Assembly: GCF_018613605.1 (NCBI RefSeq)
Contig: NZ_JAGGPU010000008.1
Coordinates: 186,001 to 250,000, forward strand
Reading direction: 5' to 3'
Source: Pedobacter sp. ISL-64
GTDB lineage: Bacteria > Bacteroidota > Bacteroidia > Sphingobacteriales > Sphingobacteriaceae
DNA: 64,000 bases
This document shows, piece after piece, positions 34,635 to 43,362 of this stretch. The position numbers and the translations under genes are program-made. Each line of letters opens with the position of its first letter. Position 1 is the stretch's first letter. The notes beneath the pieces were generated by a model. The model did not search any database and was not told the DNA's origin. It saw nothing but the letters and a program-made list of their open reading frames with translations.

Positions 34635-35120
34635 TTAAAATTTTAAGATTAAACAAGTGCTCACCGCGTGAGCATAAACGCTATTATTTTCATCAACTAA
34701 TTGCGCTTCTACCTGGGCGGTACGTCCACCAAGGTTGATTACCTTGCCTACGGTTTTTAGTTTCCCGGTTTGGATGGTAACAGCTTTCAGGAAATTTATC
34801 TTCAGTTCTAAAGTGGTATATCCTTTTCCCGCAGATAAAAGGGAATGGACCGAACAGCCCATAGCCGAATCTAAAATAGCAGTGATTACCCCGCCATGCA
34901 CAGTGCCGATTGGGTTGTAATGAAACTCCTGAGGTGTAAATTCGAAAACCACATTGCCCTTTTCGATCAGGCTTACACTAAAATCCAAGGTATGTAATAA
35001 TGGCGGCAGCGGAAATTTATGATCGCTCATGGCCTGCAGGTAATCAACACCATCCATCTGCATAGCTTCCTTCGCTCCTTTCATAGGGTCTTCCCAAGTT
35101 ATCATTCTGGTTCTTTTCAT
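34635..35120 (-). CDS. PaaI-family hotdog thioesterase
   Basis: The 161-residue protein has the hotdog-fold core HYNPIGTVHGGVITAILDSAMGCSVHS, in which the HGG segment and the Asp of ILDSAMG are characteristic of PaaI-like acyl-CoA thioesterases. YTTLELKINFLKAV follows, with the second beta-sheet half. It has no signal peptide. It is the first gene of a minus-strand operon ending in fabF. Its start codon lies just 7 bases from an inverted repeat identical to one before tetR, so it is probably repressed by that TetR protein. Confidence 0.85.
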   Translation of the reverse strand: MKRTRMITWEDPMKGAKEAMQMDGVDYLQAMSDHKFPLPPLLHTLDFSVSLIEKGNVVFEFTPQEFHYNPIGTVHGGVITAILDSAMGCSVHSLLSAGKGYTTLELKINFLKAVTIQTGKLKTVGKVINLGGRTAQVEAQLVDENNSVYAHAVSTCLILKF

Positions 35121-35126
35121 AATAAA

Positions 35127-35140
35127 ATACCAATCGGTAT
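35127..35140. promoter_or_regulatory. Putative TetR operator before the thioesterase operon
   Basis: ATACCAATCGGTAT (arms ATACC/GGTAT, core AATC) is identical to the core at 35774-35787 upstream of tetR. It lies between the tetR stop and the thioesterase start, overlapping where the ribosome site or promoter of the operon would be. Two identical palindromes around a tetR gene strongly suggest its binding site. Confidence 0.75.
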
Positions 35141-35158
35141 ATTTTAGTTTAAAATTTT

Positions 35159-35746
35159 TTAGCCGAGGCTATTGATATATTTTTTTAACGAATCCATAAT
35201 TAAATTCCAGTGTGCAGGTTTTGCGGTCAACCTCGAAATCATAATGCCACCTTCTATTATAGCAATAATTGTTAATGCAACCTGCTCTGGATTGTGATCT
35301 GCATTGATTTCTTTGGTAGAAATACCTGATTCAACCAGTTTAGCAATTTTATTTTTCCAGCCTAAAACTGCTTTCAAAACTTTTTCCCGCAATTCGGGAT
35401 GGGTATCATCAGCGTCAACTGCAGTATTTAAAACAGGGCAACCTCCTTCTGATACTGAACCATCGATAAATTTTTGGTAAATATTGATGTACACCAAAAG
35501 CTTATCCTTTACGCTGACTTGTTTGTTCATGTCAGCATCTATCCTTGATGAAACATTTTTCAGGTTATAATCAAAAGCCGCCAGCGCCACTTCATCCTTA
35601 TTGGCGAAGTTACCGTAAATACTGCCTTTGGTTAAACCCGTGGCAGCAGTAATATCATTTAAAGAAGTGCCTGCATAACCTTTCATATTAAAAATAGGTG
35701 CGGTTTTCTCTACAATGAAATTTCTTGTTTTTTCTGCCTTAGTCAT
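35159..35746 (-). CDS. TetR/AcrR-family transcriptional regulator
   Basis: The 195-residue protein has a typical N-terminal helix-turn-helix (FNMKGYAGTSLNDITAATGLTKGSIYGNFANKDEVALAAFDYN, residues 18-60) and a divergent C-terminal ligand domain resembling the TetR C-terminal domain in which GGCPVLNTAVDADDTHPELR recurs (LmrA/YxaF-like). It probably represses itself and the thioesterase-SDR-DUF2798-fabF operon through the paired palindromes at 35127 and 35774. The ligand is unknown; an acyl or lipophilic compound would fit the target genes. Confidence 0.9.
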   Translation of the reverse strand: MTKAEKTRNFIVEKTAPIFNMKGYAGTSLNDITAATGLTKGSIYGNFANKDEVALAAFDYNLKNVSSRIDADMNKQVSVKDKLLVYINIYQKFIDGSVSEGGCPVLNTAVDADDTHPELREKVLKAVLGWKNKIAKLVESGISTKEINADHNPEQVALTIIAIIEGGIMISRLTAKPAHWNLIMDSLKKYINSLG

Positions 35747-35773
35747 GTTCTTTTAAATTGACGATGCAAATAT

Positions 35774-35787
35774 ATACCAATCGGTAT
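35774..35787. promoter_or_regulatory. Putative TetR autoregulatory operator
   Basis: The core ATACCAATCGGTAT lies in an extended palindrome ATATACC-AATC-GGTATAT, 28 bases upstream of the tetR start, and recurs exactly at 35127-35140. The divergent araC gene starts at 35871, so this site could also influence that side. Confidence 0.75.
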
Positions 35788-35858
35788 ATTTAATGCAAAT
35801 ATTTTTATCACCGAAATCTCCTTTTAATTACAGCAATTCAATTTACGTTTGAATTTTG

Positions 35859-35866
35859 TAACTTTG
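35859..35866 (+). promoter_or_regulatory. TAnnTTTG-like box directly before the AraC gene
   Basis: TAACTTTG ends only 4 bases before the ATG at 35871. If it is a true -7 element, the transcript would be leaderless or nearly so. It may equally be chance. Confidence 0.25.
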
Positions 35867-35870
35867 ATTT

Positions 35871-36782
35871 ATGAACAAGCCGGAGACAATTGAAGATTTT
35901 TACCAGAACAAATTTAGTTTCTTACCAGACAACCTACAAAACGGCGTGGGGCACTTTAACGTTTTCAAGTTAGAAGATTGTTTAAGGGATGATCATAAGC
36001 CAATGAGTTATAATCGCAGGGATTATTACAAAATCTGCCTTACCCGCGGGCATAATGTTTACCATTATGCGGATAAAAGCATCGAAATCAATGGCACAGC
36101 TTTAATCTTCTTTAACCCACTTGTACCTTATACATGGGAACTGGCCAGTGGTAAACAAAGCGAGGTGACAGGCTATTTTTGTATTTTTACAGAAGCTTTT
36201 TTTACCGAAAAGATCCGCGGAAACATTGGGGATTTACCCATGTTCGTACCTGGCGGGAAACCGGCGTATATTTTAAATGAAAAACAAGATGCTCAAATAG
36301 AAAGCATTTTCGATAAAATGTTCGAGGAAATCAATACCGATTACATCTATAAATACGACCTGCTCAGAAACTATATTACTGAGATTACACACTTTGCGCT
36401 AAAAACACAGCCATCTGAAACGCTATTTAAACATACTGATGCCAATACAAGGATCACTTCTGTTTTTACGGAGTTATTAGAGCGTCAATTCCCCATCGAA
36501 ACGACTACGCAAAGGCTTACCATGCGCTCAGCCAAAGATTATGCTTCGCAGCTTTCGGTACATGTAAACCACTTAAACCGTGCAATTAAAGAAACCACTG
36601 GCAAAACCACCACACATTATATTACTGAGCGTTTATTAAGTGAAGCTAAAGCTTTACTCAAGCATACCGACTGGAATATATCAGAAATAGGCTATTGCCT
36701 TGGTTTTGAAGAGCCTACCCATTTTAATAACTTTTTTAAAAAACTAACTAACCACACCCCTACTTCTTACCGAATTGTTTGA
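35871..36782 (+). CDS. AraC-family transcriptional regulator
   Basis: The 303-residue protein has an N-terminal sensor region with a cupin-like segment (HNVYHYADKSIEINGTALIFFNPLVPYTWE) and a C-terminal double helix-turn-helix from about 205: YASQLSVHVNHLNRAIKETTGKTTTHYI and LLKHTDWNISEIGYCLGFEEPTHFNNFFKKLTNHTPTSYR, the AraC signature. It precedes two co-directional SDR genes, which are its likely targets. The spacing to the first SDR gene is 81 bases. Confidence 0.9.
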   Translation: MNKPETIEDFYQNKFSFLPDNLQNGVGHFNVFKLEDCLRDDHKPMSYNRRDYYKICLTRGHNVYHYADKSIEINGTALIFFNPLVPYTWELASGKQSEVTGYFCIFTEAFFTEKIRGNIGDLPMFVPGGKPAYILNEKQDAQIESIFDKMFEEINTDYIYKYDLLRNYITEITHFALKTQPSETLFKHTDANTRITSVFTELLERQFPIETTTQRLTMRSAKDYASQLSVHVNHLNRAIKETTGKTTTHYITERLLSEAKALLKHTDWNISEIGYCLGFEEPTHFNNFFKKLTNHTPTSYRIV

Positions 36783-36863
36783 ATTTCGTAATCATAAGTT
36801 TGATTAACGTAATAAAACGAATTCATTTGCACTGTAATTTTGTCTTAACAAAAAGAAAAAACT

Positions 36864-37706
36864 ATGGGCAAGAAAAAAGTTTGGTTTATTACCGGAGCTT
36901 CAAAGGGCTTAGGATTAAGTTTGGTTCATCAGTTGCTAAATGCTGGCCAATATGTTGCGGCCACATCAAGAAATATCAATGAACTTAAAAAAGCAGTAAA
37001 TAATGATAGCGGAAAATTCCTTCCTCTAGCCGTTAACCTGGCCGATGAGCAAAGCGTCGAGGATGCGATAAAGACGACTTTTACAAAATTCGAAAGAATC
37101 GATGTGGTCATCAATAACGCAGGTTACGGAATCGGAGGCAGTATTGAAGAGCTTAGCGATGCAGAAACACGCAACAGTTTTGATGTTAACGTTTTCGGAA
37201 CACTGAATGTCATCAGAAAAGCTTCACCTTATTTAAGGGCACAACGAGCCGGACATATCATCAACATTGCATCAATTGCAGGTATTGCAGGCGCAACAGG
37301 CTGGGCAGTATATGCTGCGGCAAAATCGGCTGTGATTGCATTGTCAGAAGTATCGGCGGAAGACCTAAAAGAATTTGGCATAAAAGTAACTGTTGTGGCT
37401 CCCGGCGCATTCAGAACCAGTTTTTTAACTACTGATTCGCTGATTTTGGCTGCCAATCCAATTGCAGAATACGAAGAAGTGCGGGCAATACACAGCAAAT
37501 ACCTAAAAATGGACGGTCAGCAGATCGGCGACCCCGAGAAAGCTGCTGCTGCAATGATCTCATTGGCAAGTATGCCTAATCCACCCCTTCATTTACTTTT
37601 AGGGAACGACGCTTTTCAAAGAGCAAACAACAAGGTAGAATCACTACAAAAGGAATTTAGAGATTGGAAAGCCATTACAATTTCAACAGATTTCGATGAA
37701 AATTAA
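36864..37706 (+). CDS. Short-chain dehydrogenase/reductase, tandem paralogue 1
   Basis: The 280-residue protein has the cofactor motif TGASKGLGLSLV (10-21), TSRN (NADP-type), NNAGYGIGG, the catalytic Ser in NIASIAG and YAAAKSAVIALSE, then VAPGAFRTSFL. It is a classical SDR with an extended C terminus (DAFQRANNKVESLQKEFRDWKAI). The next gene encodes a close relative with the same architecture and C terminus, so the pair arose by duplication. Substrate unknown; probably controlled by the AraC protein encoded upstream. Confidence 0.9.
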   Translation: MGKKKVWFITGASKGLGLSLVHQLLNAGQYVAATSRNINELKKAVNNDSGKFLPLAVNLADEQSVEDAIKTTFTKFERIDVVINNAGYGIGGSIEELSDAETRNSFDVNVFGTLNVIRKASPYLRAQRAGHIINIASIAGIAGATGWAVYAAAKSAVIALSEVSAEDLKEFGIKVTVVAPGAFRTSFLTTDSLILAANPIAEYEEVRAIHSKYLKMDGQQIGDPEKAAAAMISLASMPNPPLHLLLGNDAFQRANNKVESLQKEFRDWKAITISTDFDEN

Positions 37707-37725
37707 TTCAATAGACAAAAACATT

Positions 37726-38577
37726 ATGGAAAATCAAAAAGTATGGTTTGTAACAGGCGCATCAAAAGGCCTGGGACTTACATTAGTAAAAACATTATTA
37801 AGCAATGGCCTTAGCGTTGCCGCAACTTCAAGAAACCTGAACGATTTAATAAACGCAGTTGGTGAACACGGACACTTTTTACCACTAGCTGTTGATTTGA
37901 TCGACGAAAGCAGTGTAGAAGCGGCAATCAGCCAAACGATCAGCAAATTTGGTCAGGTTGATGTGGTGGTAAACAATGCAGGCTATGGCATGCTTGGTGC
38001 TTTAGAAGAATTGAGCGATAAAGAATCACGTCAAAATTTCGATGTGAACGTTTTTGGTTCGTTAAACGTCATCAGAAAAGTACTTCCTCAATTGCGAAAA
38101 CAACAATCAGGTCATATTTTCAATATTTCTTCAATCGGTGGCTTTTCAGGTAACTTCCCTGGTTTCGGAATATATTGCGCTACAAAATTTGCGGTGGTTG
38201 GTTTTACAGAATCGCTAGCGGCTGAAGTAAAATCGATGGGAATCAAAGCAACAATTGTAGAGCCGGGTTATTTCAGAACAGCATTCCTAACTGAAGGATC
38301 ATTAGCCGTACCGAATAAACCAATTGATGCCTACAAAGAGGTACGCGACTCGCAAGCGGCACATCAGAACGACATCAATAACCAACAGCCGGGTGATCCT
38401 GCCAAAGCAGTTGAGGTAATTATTGAAGCTTCGAAAAGTGAAAACCCACCGCTCCATTTATTCTTAGGGCCTGATGCTTATCAGGTAGCTGATGCAAAAA
38501 TTGCAGACGTACAAAGGGATATGGCCAATTGGAAATATCTGGCAACCGCCACTAATTTTGATGAGGTTGATGCGTAA
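37726..38577 (+). CDS. Short-chain dehydrogenase/reductase, tandem paralogue 2
   Basis: I start at 37726 (MENQKVWFVTGASKG) because it aligns with MGKKKVWFITGASKG of the preceding paralogue. The upstream ATG at 37696 would overlap that gene by 11 bases and add a non-conserved leader. The 283-residue protein has TGASKGLGLTLV, NNAGYGML, the Ser of NISSIGGFSG, YCATKFAVVGFTE and VEPGYFRTAFL. Its C terminus (DAYQVADAKIADVQRDMANWKYLATATNFDE) parallels the paralogue. It ends shortly before a dispersed repeat. Confidence 0.9.
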   Translation: MENQKVWFVTGASKGLGLTLVKTLLSNGLSVAATSRNLNDLINAVGEHGHFLPLAVDLIDESSVEAAISQTISKFGQVDVVVNNAGYGMLGALEELSDKESRQNFDVNVFGSLNVIRKVLPQLRKQQSGHIFNISSIGGFSGNFPGFGIYCATKFAVVGFTESLAAEVKSMGIKATIVEPGYFRTAFLTEGSLAVPNKPIDAYKEVRDSQAAHQNDINNQQPGDPAKAVEVIIEASKSENPPLHLFLGPDAYQVADAKIADVQRDMANWKYLATATNFDEVDA

Positions 38578-38590
38578 TATCTAGAGCAAT

Positions 38591-38696
38591 CGTCATTTCG
38601 AGCGGAGTGCAGCGAAGCCGAGAACCCGAAGGCTCTGCGAAGCAAAATCTGTCTGGATAGATCTCTCCATTTCACTGCGTTTCAGTCGAGATGACG
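38591..38696. repeat. Dispersed palindromic repeat, copy E
   Basis: It begins CGTCATTTCGAGCGGAGTGC and ends CAGTCGAGATGACG; the outermost 11 bases pair with one mismatch. Downstream bases TTTTGGAGTCTGTTAATGGTAG match those after copy C at 27342-27364 with two differences. It fills the gap between convergent SDR and ACR3 genes. Confidence 0.8.
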
Positions 38697-38828
38697 ATTT
38701 TTCTTTTGGAGTCTGTTAATGGTAGGTTGGTGAAAAACCGTTTTTTGATATATTAAAGGCAATCGACTCCGCTCAGTGTGACAGAAATGTTAGATAAGTA
38801 AATAATTGGATGAAATTTCAACAGGCTC

Positions 38829-39896
38829 TTACAACTCTTTGAAATACTTCTTCCTAAACCATTGCGCCAGGTTAACCAGTGCAATTAATGCGGGTACCTC
38901 AACCAACGGACCGATTACACCGGCAAATGCTTGCCCTGAATGAATACCGAATACACCTATAGCCACAGCGATGGCCAATTCAAAATTATTACCAGTTGCC
39001 GTAAATGCAATAGCGGTACTTTTGCCATAATCGGCTCCAAAATACCTGCCCGCAAAAAAACTGATCACAAACATGATCACAAAATAAATCACCAAGGGTA
39101 AAGCAATTCGCAGTACATCAAACGGAATCTGCACAATTAATTCTCCTTTCAAACTAAACATCACTACAATGGTAAATAACAAGGCAATTAAGGTTATAGG
39201 AGAAACCATCGGTACAAAAGTGGAATAAAACCATTCTTCGCCTTTCCACTTGATCAGTACTTTTTGACTTAAAATACCAAGCATAAACGGAACCCCAAGA
39301 TAAACTCCTACACTCTTTGCAATTTCTGCGATGGAAATTGATATAGAAAGACCTTTTAAACCAAAAAAGGGTGGTAAAACTGTAATAAAAAAATAGGCAA
39401 ACACACTGTAAAACAATACCTGAAAAATACTGTTCAGGGCAATTAAACCAGCGGCATACTCTCGGTTCCCATCGGCAAGCTCATTCCATACCACCACCAT
39501 CGCAATACACCTGGCAAGACCGATCATAATTAAGCCAACCATGTATTCGGGATAGTCATGTAAAAATGCAATGGCCAGGAAAAACATCAGAATCGGGCCG
39601 ATTATCCAGTTTAAAACGAGCGAAACACTCAATATTTTTACATTTTTAAATACTTCGCCTAAATTCTGGTATTTAACTTTTGCTAAAGGCGGATACATCA
39701 TCAGGATCAATCCGATGGCCAAAGGAATGTTTGTACTCCCGCTCGAAAATGAATTGGTCAAGACCGCTGATGATGGGAACAAAAAGCCTAAGCCCACCCC
39801 TAATAACATGGCTAAGAAAATCCACAGCGTTAAATAGCGATCTAAAAAGCTTAGGTGTTTTCTTTGAGCTGCCGGTGCACAAATATCTGCTGACAT
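38829..39896 (-). CDS. arsB: ACR3-family arsenite efflux permease
   Basis: The start at 39896 ([25 protein letters not shown]) leaves one base after the arsC stop; the longer frame would overlap arsC. The 355-residue protein has about ten membrane segments and the ACR3 signatures [18 protein letters not shown] and [21 protein letters not shown], including the essential cysteine of GLARC. It exports arsenite or antimonite. It ends the arsR-DUF6428-arsC-acr3 operon. Many annotators call ACR3 proteins arsB, although they are unrelated to E. coli ArsB. Confidence 0.92.
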   Translation of the reverse strand: MSADICAPAAQRKHLSFLDRYLTLWIFLAMLLGVGLGFLFPSSAVLTNSFSSGSTNIPLAIGLILMMYPPLAKVKYQNLGEVFKNVKILSVSLVLNWIIGPILMFFLAIAFLHDYPEYMVGLIMIGLARCIAMVVVWNELADGNREYAAGLIALNSIFQVLFYSVFAYFFITVLPPFFGLKGLSISISIAEIAKSVGVYLGVPFMLGILSQKVLIKWKGEEWFYSTFVPMVSPITLIALLFTIVVMFSLKGELIVQIPFDVLRIALPLVIYFVIMFVISFFAGRYFGADYGKSTAIAFTATGNNFELAIAVAIGVFGIHSGQAFAGVIGPLVEVPALIALVNLAQWFRKKYFKEL

Positions 39897-39897
39897 A

Positions 39898-40317
39898 TTA
39901 GCCTTTAAAGTTTTCATTCACAAAATCTTCCATGTAACCCTTCACCAGATCTCTTGTTTTTCTAAATTCGGCCATGACTTCTTCATCGGTACCTACGGCT
40001 TTTGCAGGATCGGGAAAGTTATGGTGCAGTTTTATAGCCTGCGTTGGGAAATATGGACAGTTTTCTTTCGCATGATCGCAAACGGTAATCACATAATCGA
40101 AAGGCACATTAAAATATTCCTCAATATTATTTGAGGTTTGATTAGAAATATCAATTCCATCTTCGGCCATTACTTTTATCGCTCTTGGGTTAACGCCATG
40201 AACTTCGATACCAGCACTGTAGATTTTGGCTTTGTTTTGAGCAAAATGTTTCAAATAACCTTCTGCCAGTTGACTTCTGCAACTATTTCCGGTGCAAAGC
40301 ACCAATACATTTTTCAT
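39898..40317 (-). CDS. arsC: Arsenate reductase, low-molecular-weight phosphatase type
   Basis: Starting at 40317 gives [16 protein letters not shown] with the P-loop Cys8-X5-Arg14. The resolving cysteines Cys80 (ITVCDHAKE) and Cys87 (NCPYFP) give the three-cysteine relay of thioredoxin-coupled arsenate reductases. The 139-residue length fits. It reduces arsenate to arsenite for export by the ACR3 permease encoded one base downstream. The upstream DUF6428 gene ends 19 bases away. Confidence 0.93.
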   Translation of the reverse strand: MKNVLVLCTGNSCRSQLAEGYLKHFAQNKAKIYSAGIEVHGVNPRAIKVMAEDGIDISNQTSNNIEEYFNVPFDYVITVCDHAKENCPYFPTQAIKLHHNFPDPAKAVGTDEEVMAEFRKTRDLVKGYMEDFVNENFKG

Positions 40318-40336
40318 TCCTATAAATTTTGAATCA

Positions 40337-40903
40337 TTAACAACATCCACTTCCTGGAGAACAATTATTTTGACTGGCTGCTAGATTAACCAATTCGACC
40401 TTTTGCTTTATCGGCTGAGCAGGTGCACAACATTCTTCGCCGGTTTCGGTGGTGCCACAGCTCCCGCCACGGTTAATCGCTTTACATTGGGTAGCATCGG
40501 GTGTAAGATCCAAAACCAGGTTTTCCCCATCAATTTTAAATTCACCTGGAAACATCTGCCTTGTATCGAACGCAGAATTGCCAAATTCAATTTTAACAAT
40601 TCCATTGGGGTTTAACGGCAGTTTGTTTTCTACCAGATTGATAATGGATAATGCTTTTTTCACCTGCATGGCCCTACCCGGTTCTTGTTCGGTAGGTTCC
40701 CATAACTGTACAATAATTTCGGTCCAGGCGTTCATTACCCCTCCACAATCTACTGAAACAATCGGCGCCTGTTTAATTTCGGTGATGTGATAATTGGCAT
40801 TTACCCACTTACCCGGAGCATATTGAAACTGTAATACCAATTCTGGATGTTGTTGAAGCTCAGCCTTAAAGCTGTTCCATTCAGTTGAAGATGTATTGAT
40901 CAT
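40337..40903 (-). CDS. DUF6428-like protein with Cys-rich tail, arsenic operon
   Basis: Starting at 40903 (MINTSSTEWNSFKAEL) gives 188 residues. Residues 1-140 look like DUF6428 (VLQFQYAPGKWVNANYHITEIKQAPIVSVDCGGVMNAWTEIIVQLWEP), a small family seen next to arsR/arsC in Bacteroidota. The C-terminal 60 residues contain CGTTETGEECC and end NNCSPGSGCC, so seven or more cysteines could bind a soft metal such as arsenite. That is inference. It lies between arsR and arsC. Confidence 0.75.
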   Translation of the reverse strand: MINTSSTEWNSFKAELQQHPELVLQFQYAPGKWVNANYHITEIKQAPIVSVDCGGVMNAWTEIIVQLWEPTEQEPGRAMQVKKALSIINLVENKLPLNPNGIVKIEFGNSAFDTRQMFPGEFKIDGENLVLDLTPDATQCKAINRGGSCGTTETGEECCAPAQPIKQKVELVNLAASQNNCSPGSGCC

Positions 40904-40940
40904 AATATTGCAATTTAACGATTGATTTAAGTAAAAAATT

Positions 40941-41270
40941 TTAACAGCAGTTTTGCTCGCCCTTATATGCAGCAAAGAAATCGCCCAGCTGTGTTTGTAA
41001 TAACTTCCAGGTTTTAGGTTCTATACAATAGCAAATACTCACCCCCTCGATAGTGCCTTGTATAATACCTGCATTTTTAAGCTCTTTTAAATGTTGAGAG
41101 ATGGTCGCCTGAGCTAAGCCGAGTTCTTCAACCAAATCACCACAGATACAGGTATTCGATTTAAGAATGCGCTGAAGAATCGCAATCCGTGCAGGATGAG
41201 CCATCGCTTTTAATAACGCTGCCATCTGATTCTGCGCTTCGGTGAAGATTTCTGTTTTGGTAAGTCCCAT
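40941..41270 (-). CDS. arsR: ArsR/SmtB-family metalloregulator
   Basis: Starting at 41270 (MGLTKTEIFTEAQNQ) gives 109 residues with the winged helix LKAMAHPARIAILQRIL and GLAQATISQHLKEL. A metal site is suggested by Cys41 and Cys43 in NTCICGDLVEEL at the usual ArsR position, and by the terminal Cys-Cys. It likely represses the arsenic operon and releases it on arsenite binding. A near-perfect palindrome lies just upstream of its start. It is the first gene of the operon. Confidence 0.92.
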   Translation of the reverse strand: MGLTKTEIFTEAQNQMAALLKAMAHPARIAILQRILKSNTCICGDLVEELGLAQATISQHLKELKNAGIIQGTIEGVSICYCIEPKTWKLLQTQLGDFFAAYKGEQNCC

Positions 41271-41277
41271 AATTTTA

Positions 41278-41295
41278 TATCGCAATATTACGATA
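41278..41295. promoter_or_regulatory. Putative ArsR operator
   Basis: TATCG-CAATATTA-CGATA is an 18-base palindrome with two central-flank mismatches, 8 bases upstream of the arsR start. The position and size fit an ArsR/SmtB site overlapping the promoter. Confidence 0.6.
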
Positions 41296-41411
41296 GATAA
41301 TTTAGTTATCAAAATTTATTTTTAAACCTACGGTAACGCACTACAGAATTTCTATAGATTCGATGATTTACTTAGTATATAAATATTTGTATTTTAAATA
41401 AAAATTAAATC

Positions 41412-41825
41412 ATGTGGAAATTTTATGCAATACTTTCCGCTTTGTTTGCTGCTGCAACGGCTATTTTAGCTAAAGTTGGACTCAAAGGCGTTAATGGCAA
41501 TATGGCAACGGCTATCAGAACGATAGTCATCCTGTTTATTGCCTGGGGCATTGTATTAGCAACCGGAGAAATTTCCCAGCTTAAAACATTGAGTAAAAAT
41601 AACCTAATATTTTTAGGTTTATCGGGATTGGCAACGGGCTTATCGTGGATTTTCTATTTTAAAGCGCTCGAAACGGGTAATGTTTCTAAAGTAGCCCCGA
41701 TTGATAAGTTAAGTGTAGCCATTGCAATGGGTTTGGCTTTTTTGATCTTAAAAGAACCGATTGAAACAAAAACATTAATTGGTGGAGGCTTAATTGTTGC
41801 AGGTAGTTTGGTGATATTACTTTAA
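41412..41825 (+). CDS. Small EamA-family membrane protein
   Basis: The 137-residue protein has about five hydrophobic segments and the single EamA (DMT) repeat: FYAILSALFAAATAILAKVGLKGVN, then GLATGLSWIFYFKALETGNVSKVAPIDKLSVAIAMGLAFLILKEP. It is half the size of ordinary ten-segment DMT transporters, so it probably dimerises. The substrate is unknown. It is divergent from arsR. Confidence 0.85.
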   Translation: MWKFYAILSALFAAATAILAKVGLKGVNGNMATAIRTIVILFIAWGIVLATGEISQLKTLSKNNLIFLGLSGLATGLSWIFYFKALETGNVSKVAPIDKLSVAIAMGLAFLILKEPIETKTLIGGGLIVAGSLVILL

Positions 41826-41862
41826 GCCATATTTCACGATGCATCATTTATTTATTCATTCA

Positions 41863-43269
41863 TTAGTTTTTTATGGGATACTTTAATTCAAAATTGGGTC
41901 CAGCTTCCTGATTTCCCTTAAGCCAGCCGTAGTATTCATTTAAAATGATACTGGATATTCCATCTGGTTCAGAAAAACCCCTTTGCGCAAAATAACTTTG
42001 TAACCTGGAACCGCCCCATAATCCCCAATTATTCCTGATCCACATACCCAATCCAAGATGTAAGCTCAATACATCGCTTCTTTCTTTAAAGTTTTTAATC
42101 ATCTCCCGGTCAATTGGTTTTAAAGTTTTATTTAACTGCAGAAAACAATCGTTAAGATTAACGGGAATATAAACATGATTAATAGAATCTAATGTTAGCC
42201 GCCTGGCACGTTCCTTCTTTTGCTCTTCTTTCTCTACCAAAAGTTCTTGTTTAGCCAGAGAATCAACAGGATTCCTAAAACCGCCCAAAAAGTATTTGAA
42301 ATATTGTTTTTCTGTTTTTTCAGACAAAAAACTGGCATCGAAAGTATTGGTTGTCATTATTGCCCTAATCTTATTTTCATCTATTTCTTTGGCACAGCTT
42401 AATGTGTCAATTTCAAAATTGCCGTTTTTTGTAAGGTAGCCCGCTAAAACTATCCGATATATTTTATAATTAAAAAAGTCTGTGGTGTTTATACCCACAT
42501 ACTTTAACCCGGTCTTATTTTCCATCTCAACTGCAAGTTTTTTTTGGTTTTTCTTGATCACAAAATCTGGAATGTATTTATAGGCATATTCGAAAAAATC
42601 GGTTTTTGGTATCTCGCGTTTTAGTCTTTTGAGCTTCTCATAAACAGATGCGAAAGGAACTTTTGATATAATCTCACGCTTTTTAAGATCGTATAACGTT
42701 ACCATCTTCTTTGTATCTACACAGTAAATAACATCATTATAATTAAGCACGTACTGCTCGTTTAAAAATTTTTCTTCATCGGTTGTGCCTTCGTTAAATA
42801 CGACAAGCTCTGGCTTACTTTTTTGATAATCGATTACCGTACGCGAATTATCGTAAAACAGATTGCATTTCTCTACATCGGAATTACAGCTCGAAAATTC
42901 CTTTGTAGTATAAGTTTCTGCCCTTTTTCCATCCTTATAGATAATAACATTCTTAAAACCATCATCACGATAAGTCGCATTTGCCAGATAAGCTATTGTA
43001 GAGCCATCATTCGAAATGGTTAAGAAATACTGGTCAAAAGTATATACATCAAATGAACGGTTGATCTCATACATTACTTTATTGCCCTTGTATATTATAG
43101 ATTTACCCCTGGTTGTTGGAAATTCATCATCGTATGAATAAGATTTAACCGAAAATTTTCCATTGGAAGAAAAAACTTCTGTGATTGGAACACGGGAGGT
43201 TGAGGACTGGCTAAAAGTAGGAATGCCGAGTAATAAAAGAAATGCGAATGTGAGCGTTATTTTTGTCAT
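41863..43269 (-). CDS. Secreted protein with C-terminal DUF6794-like domain
   Basis: The 468-residue protein has a signal peptide (cleavage near 20, TFSQ). Residues 20-200 read like a beta-rich propeller-type region (YLANATYRDDGFKNVIIYKDGKRAET). The C-terminal part, about 370-455, closely resembles the DUF6794 pattern: IPVNLNDCFLQLNKTL, LSLHLGLGMWIRNNWGLWGGSRLQSYF and SSIILNEYYGWLKG. A Lys/Glu-rich helix separates the two regions (EKEEQKKERARR). No function is known. Confidence 0.65.
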   Translation of the reverse strand: MTKITLTFAFLLLLGIPTFSQSSTSRVPITEVFSSNGKFSVKSYSYDDEFPTTRGKSIIYKGNKVMYEINRSFDVYTFDQYFLTISNDGSTIAYLANATYRDDGFKNVIIYKDGKRAETYTTKEFSSCNSDVEKCNLFYDNSRTVIDYQKSKPELVVFNEGTTDEEKFLNEQYVLNYNDVIYCVDTKKMVTLYDLKKREIISKVPFASVYEKLKRLKREIPKTDFFEYAYKYIPDFVIKKNQKKLAVEMENKTGLKYVGINTTDFFNYKIYRIVLAGYLTKNGNFEIDTLSCAKEIDENKIRAIMTTNTFDASFLSEKTEKQYFKYFLGGFRNPVDSLAKQELLVEKEEQKKERARRLTLDSINHVYIPVNLNDCFLQLNKTLKPIDREMIKNFKERSDVLSLHLGLGMWIRNNWGLWGGSRLQSYFAQRGFSEPDGISSIILNEYYGWLKGNQEAGPNFELKYPIKN

Positions 43270-43362
43270 ACTATTAAAATAAATAAAAATAGTTTATCGG
43301 TTAGAATATAGATGTTAAAAGATCTTAAATTCCACAGGTATTAAACATAGTTTTCATTTAAA

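Noticed and set aside
39897-39917. Longer start for the ACR3 permease
   Set aside because: It would overlap the arsC gene; the ATG at 39896 follows the arsC stop by one base and starts a typical N terminus.
40449-40790. 113-codon open frame on the plus strand
   Set aside because: Antisense to the DUF6428 gene of the arsenic operon; no motif or upstream signal.
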